Below are positions 1-5,181 of a stretch of 6,790 bases of DNA, in pieces (the stretch's first letter is position 1; each line of letters begins with the position of its first letter). The stretch is from Actinomycetes bacterium (GTDB lineage Bacteria; Actinomycetota; Acidimicrobiia; Acidimicrobiales; Palsa-688). Position numbers and translations under genes: made by a program. Where the stretch lies: NCBI GenBank assembly GCA_021846485.1, contig JAJZWW010000177.1, forward strand, positions 1 through 6,790, written 5' to 3'. The notes under the pieces are model-generated. The model ran no database searches. It saw nothing but the letters and a program-made list of their open reading frames with translations, and had not been told where the DNA came from.

Positions 1-1422
1 GCCAGCGTCGAGCCGGCAGAGGTGCCCGGCGCCGGCGGCCTCCTCCGCCCGGTGGGTGACCTGGGCGACGGCGACGCCGTGGCGCTCCGGGAGCCGCGAC
101 AGGATCCCGACCAGCTCCCACCGGCCCCTGGCGTCGACCATGGCAGTGACCTCGTCGCAGACGAGCAGGGACGGCCGGCGCGCGAGCGCGGCGGCCACGG
201 CGAGGCGCTGCAGCTGGCCGCCCGAGAGGCCGGAGGTCTCCCGGCCTCCCATGCCAGCCAGGCCGACGGCGCGAAGCAGGTCTTCGACGTCGACCGGCCA
301 ATCCCGCGGCAGACCCCACACGACGTCGTCGGCGACCCGCACACCGAGGACCTGGCTCTCGGGCTGCTGGGAGACGAAGGCGGTGCCACCCGGCTGCCCG
401 AGACCCACCGCGGCGGGCCGGACCACCCGGCCCGAGCTCGGTGGGCGTCCCGCCAGGACCCGGGCCAGCGTGGACTTGCCCGAGCCGTTGGGCCCGAGCA
501 CCACCGTCCGCTCCCCGGCGTCCACGCTCAGGTCGACCCCCGACAGGGCGTCGGCGGAAGCGCCCGGGTAGCGCACCGAGACCTCCTCGAGCCGGACCGG
601 TACCGGCGCCGGAGGCTCGCCGGTCGGGAGCTCCCCCGCCAGCCGGTCCTCTCCGGGCACCCTCTCCAGCCGGCGGAGCAGGCCTCGCACGTAGTACCAG
701 GTGGTCACGGTGGCCACCAGGGTGACAGTGACCATGGCGGCGAGGATCGCCAACCACCACAGGCGCAGCACGTCGTCGACCACGACGGTCGCCGCGTGGA
801 CGGCGGGGCGGAGCGCGCTGACAGTGCCCACGATGCGGGCGTAGCCGTCCCAGGTGTTGCGAAGGTCACGGATCGTGAGGCGTCGGAGGGGGGCGAAGGC
901 GACCAGCGTCAGGTCGCTCGTACCGCCGAGCAGCGGTCCGGCCAGCAAGGCGGCGCCGACCACCGCCGGCCAGGGCCAGCGCCGGCGGTGGGCGTGGCCG
1001 GCGATCCCGCCGACGACGGCGCACAGCGCCACGGTCGGCACCGGTCCGGTCCCGGCGACGAGGAACGCCACCGTGCCCGCCGCGACCGCCGACGCCACGA
1101 CCGCCCTGGGGCGGTGGCGGTGGGCGACGACGGCCATCGGGACGACGGCCAGCCCGATCAGGCCACTCGCGTGGGGGAGCAGCCACCCGGTCAGCACGAG
1201 GACCACGGTCACGCCGGCGAGGACCGAGGCGGTGGCCAGCTCGACGGGTTGCAGCGGACCGGAGGGGGCCTTGCCCAGAGCGGCGACGGTCACCCCGTCC
1301 CGGCCGACCCCGCCCCCGGAGCGCCCGAGCCGGCCCCCGGAGCGCCCGGCCCCGCCTCCGGAGCGCCAGCCCCCGGAACGCCCGAGCCCGCCGCCGTCCT
1401 CGCCGGCTCCACGGACCGTCAC
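1..1422 (-). CDS. ECF-type ABC transporter ATPase fused to an N-terminal membrane (S-component/DUF2232-like) domain; 3' end beyond the window
   Basis: The frame starts at GTG 1422-1420 and stays open for 474 codons to the left edge, so the protein is partial at its C-terminus. Residues 1-44 are a Gly/Arg/Ser-rich leader with a 7-residue repeat. About five or six hydrophobic segments follow (roughly 61-82, 85-100, 107-124, 128-143, 150-168 and 222-246). The ATPase domain starts near 277. It has Walker A GPNGSGKST at 310-318, a Q-loop SQQPESQ at 351-357 in the form typical of ECF (cobalt/vitamin) A subunits, signature LSGGQLQRLA at 399-408, Walker B LLVCDE ending at Glu424, and switch His457. 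ECF ATPases power vitamin or metal uptake with a T subunit and a substrate-binding S subunit. Here the membrane part resembles an S component in size and layout; I compare it to DUF2232 from memory only. The start overlaps the kynureninase stop as GTGA, implying translational coupling. GTG 1293, after the repeats, is an alternative start. The substrate is unknown. The ATPase call is firm; the identity of the membrane domain is tentative. Confidence 0.88.
   Translation of the reverse strand, partial: MTVRGAGEDGGGLGRSGGWRSGGGAGRSGGRLGRSGGGVGRDGVTVAALGKAPSGPLQPVELATASVLAGVTVVLVLTGWLLPHASGLIGLAVVPMAVVAHRHRPRAVVASAVAAGTVAFLVAGTGPVPTVALCAVVGGIAGHAHRRRWPWPAVVGAALLAGPLLGGTSDLTLVAFAPLRRLTIRDLRNTWDGYARIVGTVSALRPAVHAATVVVDDVLRLWWLAILAAMVTVTLVATVTTWYYVRGLLRRLERVPGEDRLAGELPTGEPPAPVPVRLEEVSVRYPGASADALSGVDLSVDAGERTVVLGPNGSGKSTLARVLAGRPPSSGRVVRPAAVGLGQPGGTAFVSQQPESQVLGVRVADDVVWGLPRDWPVDVEDLLRAVGLAGMGGRETSGLSGGQLQRLAVAAALARRPSLLVCDEVTAMVDARGRWELVGILSRLPERHGVAVAQVTHRAEEAAGAGHLCRLDAG
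1316..1384 (-). repeat. In-frame tandem repeat in the leader of the ABC protein
   Basis: Four copies of a 12-bp core (plus strand CCGGAGCGCCCG, with one or two changes in two copies) begin at 1316, 1337, 1358 and 1373, spaced 21, 21 and 15 bp apart. All spacings are multiples of three. The minus strand encodes a degenerate heptad, RSGG(G/R)(A/L/V)G, at about residues 20-40 of the fusion protein, preceded by a shorter RSGGW unit. The stretch is basic and flexible and would lie ahead of the first membrane segment. The exact spacing suggests expansion by slippage that preserved frame. Confidence 0.75.
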
Positions 1423-2325
1423 GTAACCCGGCGGGGCGGAACGGCCTCGCCCGACGCGGGGTCGGCCAGCACTCCGGCGATTCGCTCCACCGCGTCCCAC
1501 ACGTCGACGAAGCGGGTGTAGGCGGCGACCGGAGCAAGGCGCACGACGTCGGGGGGCCGGAAGTCGGCGACGACGCCACCCCGGTCGACCAGCAAGCGGA
1601 CCACCGGCCAGGCGCGCTCGTGGGCGACCGCTAGGTGCCCGCCGCGGCGGGCCGGCTCCGAGGGGCTGGCGATGCGGGCGCCGAGCGGCACGAGCCTGGC
1701 CTCCTCCCGCGCCGCGAGCAGCGCCACCAGCGCCGAGGTCTTGGCCCAGAGTGCCTCCATCCCGACCTCGAGGAGGGGTTGGACGCCGGCGTCGACCGCG
1801 ACGAGACCGGCCACCGAAGGCGTCCCGGCATGGAACCGCTCGATGCCGCCGGCGGGGTCGTAGGCGTCACCCATGGCGAACTGGTCCCGCTGACCCCACC
1901 AGCCCCATACCGGCGAGCGCAGCTGCGATTGGAGCTCCCGGCGGACGTACAGCCAGGCGGGAGCGCCTGGCCCGCCGTTCAGGTACTTGTAGCTGCACCC
2001 GGTGGCCAGGTCGGCGCCGCTGCCGTCGAGGTCGACCGGGACGCACCCGGCCGCGTGGCTGAGGTCCCAGCACACCAGCGCCCCGGCGGCGTGGGCCGCA
2101 ACGGCCGTCGCCACCAGGTCGAGGACCGCCCCGGAACGGAAGTTGACCGCCGACAGGCACACGAGGGCGACGTCCTCGCCGACCGCCGGCGGCGGCCGGC
2201 GGGCGGCCGAGGGAGTTGCCGTCCAGGTAGATCGCCCGGGCGTCGTCGAGCGCGAAGCGCTCCCGCAACCAGCCAAGAGGGTCGTCGCGGTCGGCCGCTC
2301 CGGCCTCCTCGCGCGTCGCCGGCAT
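1419..2325 (-). pseudogene. kynU: Kynureninase, disrupted by an internal deletion plus frameshift
   Basis: Kynureninase is a PLP enzyme that cleaves kynurenine to anthranilate and alanine. The N-terminal part reads from ATG 2325 (SD-like GAGG just upstream; GTG 2337 is a possible leaderless start) and shows the family motifs DPLGWLRERF (residues 15-24) and YLDGNSLG (33-40). Recognisable homology stops near 2188. The rest resumes from about 2186 in another frame and continues to the stop at 1419. It carries VNFRSG, the WDLSHAAG motif, the PLP-lysine motif CSYKYLNGGPG (Lys codon 1988-1986) and the C-terminal motif VWDAVERI. Intact bacterial enzymes are about 400-420 residues; compared with the Pseudomonas enzyme, about 120 residues are missing at the junction. 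The lost part includes the PLP-phosphate-contacting Thr-Ser region and the FPTD region. The N-terminal frame runs on to a stop at 1867 without family resemblance. The damage may be real decay or an assembly collapse at a GC-rich palindrome. Confidence 0.85.
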
Positions 2326-2343
2326 CGCGGTCCTCACGCCCGC

Positions 2344-2349
2344 ACGGTA
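2344..2349 (-). promoter_or_regulatory. Putative -10 box for the kynureninase transcript
   Basis: On the minus strand the hexamer TACCGT (2349-2344) matches the actinobacterial TAnnnT -10 consensus. It lies six bases before GTG 2337, the distance expected if the transcript began at the start codon (leaderless). No clear -35 box is seen. The pattern is short and could be chance. Confidence 0.35.
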
Positions 2350-2376
2350 CCCGGCGCCCGGGACCCCGGCGGGGCG

Positions 2377-2400
2377 CCCGCCCACCCGCCCACCCGCCCA
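2377..2400. repeat. Three perfect direct repeats of CCCGCCCA in the divergent intergenic region
   Basis: The 8-bp unit occurs head-to-tail at 2377-2384, 2385-2392 and 2393-2400 with no mismatch. It sits between the two divergent gene starts and ends 27 bases before the putative -10 box of the oxidoreductase gene, so it covers that promoter's -35 region and upstream. It may be a regulator-binding array or simple slippage in GC-rich DNA; the sequence does not decide. Confidence 0.6.
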
Positions 2401-2427
2401 CTCGGCCCCCCGGCGACCGCTCCTGAC

Positions 2428-2433
2428 TAGCGT
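2428..2433 (+). promoter_or_regulatory. Putative -10 box for the tmsA-tmsB transcript
   Basis: TAGCGT fits the TAnnnT -10 consensus and lies seven bases before ATG 2441, which would place transcription initiation at the start codon. The upstream sequence has no convincing -35 element, and only a G run without a clear Shine-Dalgarno sequence precedes the ATG, consistent with leaderless translation. The box partly decides the start choice, because GTG 2435 would lie only one base after it. Confidence 0.4.
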
Positions 2434-2440
2434 CGTGGGG

Positions 2441-3838
2441 ATGCCGCTCGCCTCGCCGCCCCCGAAGGCCGGCGACGCGTGGACGGGCTACCGCCGGCGG
2501 GTCGAGACCCTGGTCGCCCAGTACCGGGCGATCCCGCCCGGCGAGCCCGTGAGGCTGGCCAAGCGCACCTCCAACCTGTTCCGTCCCCGGTCGAGGGCCG
2601 CGGCCGGCCTCGACGTATCGGGGTTCGACGGCGTCCTGGCGGTGGACCCCGGGGCCCGGACCGCCGACGTGGCGGCGATGACCACCTACGAGCAACTGGT
2701 CGACGCCACTCTCCCCCACGGGCTGATGCCGCTGGTGGTGCCGGAGCTGAAGACCATCACCCTCGGCGGGGCGATCACCGGTCTCGGGATCGAGAGCAGC
2801 TCGTGGCGCAACGGCATGCCCCACGAGTCGGTCCTGGAGATCGAGGTGCTGACCGGCGACGGGCGGGTCGTGACCGCCCGCCCGGAGGGTGAGCACCGGG
2901 ACTTGTACTTCGGTTTCCCCAACTCCTACGGAACGCTCGGCTACGCCCTGCGCGCCCGCATCGAGCTCGAGTCGGTGGCCCCGTGGGTCCGGCTCCGCCA
3001 CGTGGCGTTCGGCCGGGTCTCCGCCCTCGCCGAGGCGCTGGTCGCGGTGTGCGCCGACGGCGCCTACGAGGGCGAGGGGGTGGACTTCGTCGACGGGGTC
3101 TGGTGGGGACCCGAGGAGTGCACCTTGACGCTCGGGTCGTGGCAGGCCGATCCGCCGCCGGTGGTGCACTCCTACGGCGCGAAGGCGGTGTACTACCACT
3201 CGGTGCGGGCCCGTTCCGAGGACGCGGTGACCGTGCGCGACTACCTGTGGCGCTGGGACGCCGACTGGTTCTGGTGCTCCCGGGCGTTCGGGGTGCAGCG
3301 CCCCGGGGTGCGGCGCCTGGTGCCGGCACGGTGGCTGCGCTCCGAGGTGTACGGGAGGGTCCTCGGCTGGGAGCAGCGCTTCGGGGGGAAAGCCGCCCTC
3401 GACCGGCTGCTGGGCCAGCCGGAGCGGGAGGCCGTGGTGCAGGATGTGGAGGTGCCCGTGGCGCACCTCGAGGTGTTCCTCGAACGACTCCGGGGAGAGG
3501 TGGGTATCGCTCCTGTGTGGATCTGCCCCCTCCGGGTCCGGGACGCCGGCCGGCGCTGGTCGCTCTACGACCTGGACCCCTCGACCCTGTGGGTCAACCT
3601 CGGGATCTGGTCGAGCTGCCCGCGCCGCCCCGGCACGGACCCCTACCACCACAACCGCTGGATCGAGGCGGAAGTGGACCGCCTCGGCGGCCGCAAGTCG
3701 CTGTACTCGACGGCCTTCTACGACGAGGAACGGTTCTGGGCGCTCTACGGCGGCCCCGAGTACCGCCGCCTCCGATCGGCCTACGACCCCGACGGCCGTC
3801 TTCTCGACCTCTACCAGAAGTGCGTCCTGCGACGCTGA
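2441..3838 (+). CDS. tmsA: FAD-dependent oxidoreductase, TmsA/BfaA type (10-methylene fatty acyl reductase)
   Basis: The 465-residue protein belongs to the FAD_binding_4 family and resembles sterol delta-24 reductase (DHCR24) and mycobacterial Rv0449c. The N-terminal FAD half has VLAVDPGARTADV (about 65-77), the glycine-rich LGGAITGLGIESSS (108-121) and PNSYGTLGY (160-168), all close to the DHCR24 pattern. The C-terminal half has the Trp/Tyr-rich DPYHHNRW and ends near YDPDGRLLDLYQK (448-460). No signal peptide or membrane segment is seen, so a cytosolic or membrane-peripheral enzyme is likely. In known 10-methyl fatty acid systems (TmsA/TmsB, also named BfaA/BfaB) this flavoprotein reduces the 10-methylene acyl chain made by the partner methyltransferase, which here starts 29 bases downstream. 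ATG 2441 is preferred over GTG 2435 because of the -10 box. Family assignment is strong; the exact reaction is inferred from pairing. Confidence 0.86.
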   Translation: MPLASPPPKAGDAWTGYRRRVETLVAQYRAIPPGEPVRLAKRTSNLFRPRSRAAAGLDVSGFDGVLAVDPGARTADVAAMTTYEQLVDATLPHGLMPLVVPELKTITLGGAITGLGIESSSWRNGMPHESVLEIEVLTGDGRVVTARPEGEHRDLYFGFPNSYGTLGYALRARIELESVAPWVRLRHVAFGRVSALAEALVAVCADGAYEGEGVDFVDGVWWGPEECTLTLGSWQADPPPVVHSYGAKAVYYHSVRARSEDAVTVRDYLWRWDADWFWCSRAFGVQRPGVRRLVPARWLRSEVYGRVLGWEQRFGGKAALDRLLGQPEREAVVQDVEVPVAHLEVFLERLRGEVGIAPVWICPLRVRDAGRRWSLYDLDPSTLWVNLGIWSSCPRRPGTDPYHHNRWIEAEVDRLGGRKSLYSTAFYDEERFWALYGGPEYRRLRSAYDPDGRLLDLYQKCVLRR

Positions 3839-3856
3839 ACCCGACCCGCCCGACCC

Positions 3857-3860
3857 GGAG
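3857..3860 (+). promoter_or_regulatory. Ribosome binding site of the methyltransferase gene
   Basis: GGAG lies seven bases before ATG 3868, a normal Shine-Dalgarno spacing. It fixes the start of the methyltransferase inside a reading frame that is open far upstream across the tmsA gene. Its presence here, and the lack of one before tmsA, fits an internal operon gene following a leaderless first gene. Confidence 0.6.
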
Positions 3861-3867
3861 CGCTGCG

Positions 3868-5142
3868 ATGCCCGCCCCCATAGCCCCCCTCCTCTACCAG
3901 GTGGTCGGCCCCGGCCTGCCGCTCGCGTTCCGCGCCTACGACGGGAGCAGCGCCGGGCCGGCCGGCGCGGTGGCCACCGTCGAGGTCCTCGACCGGCGTG
4001 CCCTCAACTACCTGGCAACCGCCCCCGGCGAGCTCGGCCTCGCCAGGGCCTACGTGTCGGGGGCGCTCGCCCTGCACGGCGACACCTACGAGACCCTGAG
4101 CCTGCTCTCCAGGGGGGTCGTCGGGGCGATCGGCTGGGGTGAGCGCCTGGGGGTGCTGCGCGGCCTCGGCCCGGGGGTGCTGCGCCCTGTGCCGCCCCCG
4201 CCCGAGGAGGTGAGGCCCGGGCCTTGGTGGGGGCTACGCCACTCCCTGTCCCGGGACTCCCGGGCGATCAGCCACCACTACGACGTCTCCAACCGCTTCT
4301 ACGAGTGGCTGCTCGGCCCCACGATGGCCTACACCTGCGCGGTCTACCCCCACCCGGAGGCGTCGCTCGAGGACGCCCAGACCGAGAAGGTGGACCTCGT
4401 CTGCCGCAAGCTCGGCCTGCGGGCCGGCCAGCGGCTCCTCGACGTCGGCTGCGGGTGGGGGACGATGGTCCTCCACGCGGCCGAGCACTACGGGGCGTCG
4501 GTCCTCGGGGTCACGCTGTCCCGCCAGCAAGCCGAGTGGGGCCAGCGCCGGCTGGAGCAGCGCGGCGTCGCCGGGGCCGCGGAGATTCGCTTCCAGGACT
4601 ACCGCCGGGTCGCCGAGGGCGGCTTCGACGCGGTGAGCAGCATCGGCCTCACCGAGCACATCGGGGCCCGCAACCTCCCCGGCTACGCCCGGTTCCTCGC
4701 CTCCAAGCTGAAACCGCGTGGACGACTCCTCAACCACTGCATCACCCGCCCCACCACCACCGGGCCCGCCGCCCACCGCCGCGGGTTCATCGAGCGCTAC
4801 GTCTTTCCCGACGGGGAGTTGGAGGGGGTCGGCACGATCGTGTCCGCCCTCCAGGATGCCGGGCTGGAGATCCGCCACGAGGAGAACCTCCGGGAGCACT
4901 ACGCCCGCACCTGCGCAGCGTGGTCGGCCAACCTGGAGGCCCACTGGGACGAGGCGGTCGCCGAGGTCGGCGAGGGGCGTGCACGGGTGTGGCGGCTCTA
5001 CCTCGCCGGCTCCCGCCTCGGTTTCGTGCAGCGCAGGGTCGAGCTCCACCAAGTGCTGGCGGTGCGCACCGACGCCGGCGACGCGGCAATGCCGCTGCGC
5101 GTGGACTTCGCCCGCGTGCCGCGCCGGCCCGCTCTCGACTAG
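3868..5142 (+). CDS. tmsB: SAM-dependent fatty acyl methyltransferase, CFA synthase/UfaA1/TmsB type
   Basis: The 424-residue protein is a full-length member of the cyclopropane-fatty-acyl-phospholipid synthase family. After an N-terminal lipid-binding-type region (about 1-125) come HYDVSNRFYEWLLG (137-150), MAYTCAVYP (153-161), the SAM loop LLDVGCGWGT (190-199), SSIGLTEHIG (257-266), LNHCI (288-292) and HYARTCAAW (344-352). Cys157, Glu263, His290, Ile292 and Tyr345 match the bicarbonate-site residues of CFA synthases, so the enzyme looks active. UfaA1/TmsB proteins transfer a methyl group from SAM to the oleoyl double bond of phospholipids, giving a 10-methylene chain rather than a cyclopropane ring. 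That specificity is inferred from the adjacent TmsA-type reductase. The start is set by GGAG at 3857-3860. The gene follows tmsA by 29 bases in the same operon and is followed by a hairpin. A cyclopropane synthase is the alternative. Confidence 0.9.
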   Translation: MPAPIAPLLYQVVGPGLPLAFRAYDGSSAGPAGAVATVEVLDRRALNYLATAPGELGLARAYVSGALALHGDTYETLSLLSRGVVGAIGWGERLGVLRGLGPGVLRPVPPPPEEVRPGPWWGLRHSLSRDSRAISHHYDVSNRFYEWLLGPTMAYTCAVYPHPEASLEDAQTEKVDLVCRKLGLRAGQRLLDVGCGWGTMVLHAAEHYGASVLGVTLSRQQAEWGQRRLEQRGVAGAAEIRFQDYRRVAEGGFDAVSSIGLTEHIGARNLPGYARFLASKLKPRGRLLNHCITRPTTTGPAAHRRGFIERYVFPDGELEGVGTIVSALQDAGLEIRHEENLREHYARTCAAWSANLEAHWDEAVAEVGEGRARVWRLYLAGSRLGFVQRRVELHQVLAVRTDAGDAAMPLRVDFARVPRRPALD

Positions 5143-5149
5143 AACGTCC

Positions 5150-5175
5150 GGGCAGCCAAGTCGGCTGCCCTTCTC
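5150..5175 (+). terminator. Hairpin after tmsB, possible intrinsic terminator or leader structure of the next gene
   Basis: A perfect 8-bp inverted repeat, GGGCAGCC (5150-5157) and GGCTGCCC (5163-5170), encloses a five-base AAGTC loop and is followed by TTCTC. It begins eight bases after the tmsB stop codon. The stem is strong but the T-tract is weak. The next gene starts at 5182, so the hairpin also sits where that gene's leader or promoter would be; attenuation is an alternative role. Confidence 0.55.
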
Positions 5176-5181
5176 ACGAAC

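Noticed and set aside
22..1521. Long plus-strand open frame opposite the transporter gene
   Set aside because: It is a high-GC shadow: its composition is Gly/Arg/Pro/His-rich without family motifs, while the opposite strand carries a clear ABC ATPase in the same place.
2350..2362. Short dyad CCCGG-CGC-CCGGG next to the kynureninase -10 box, considered as an operator
   Set aside because: The 5-bp G/C-only arms are expected by chance in DNA this GC-rich.
1867..2385. Separate short gene made from the N-terminal kynureninase frame alone
   Set aside because: Only the first ~45 codons after ATG 2325 resemble a family. The rest is out-of-frame kynureninase sequence, so it is treated as part of the pseudogene.
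1979..3652. 557-codon minus-strand open frame crossing the intergenic region and tmsA
   Set aside because: It runs antisense to a well-supported flavoprotein gene and then out of frame through kynureninase, with no recognisable domain.
2983..3867. N-terminal extension of the methyltransferase frame back to 2983
   Set aside because: The frame is open upstream only because of GC bias. That part is Arg/Gly/Pro-rich noise overlapping tmsA, and a Shine-Dalgarno sequence and family N-terminus support ATG 3868.
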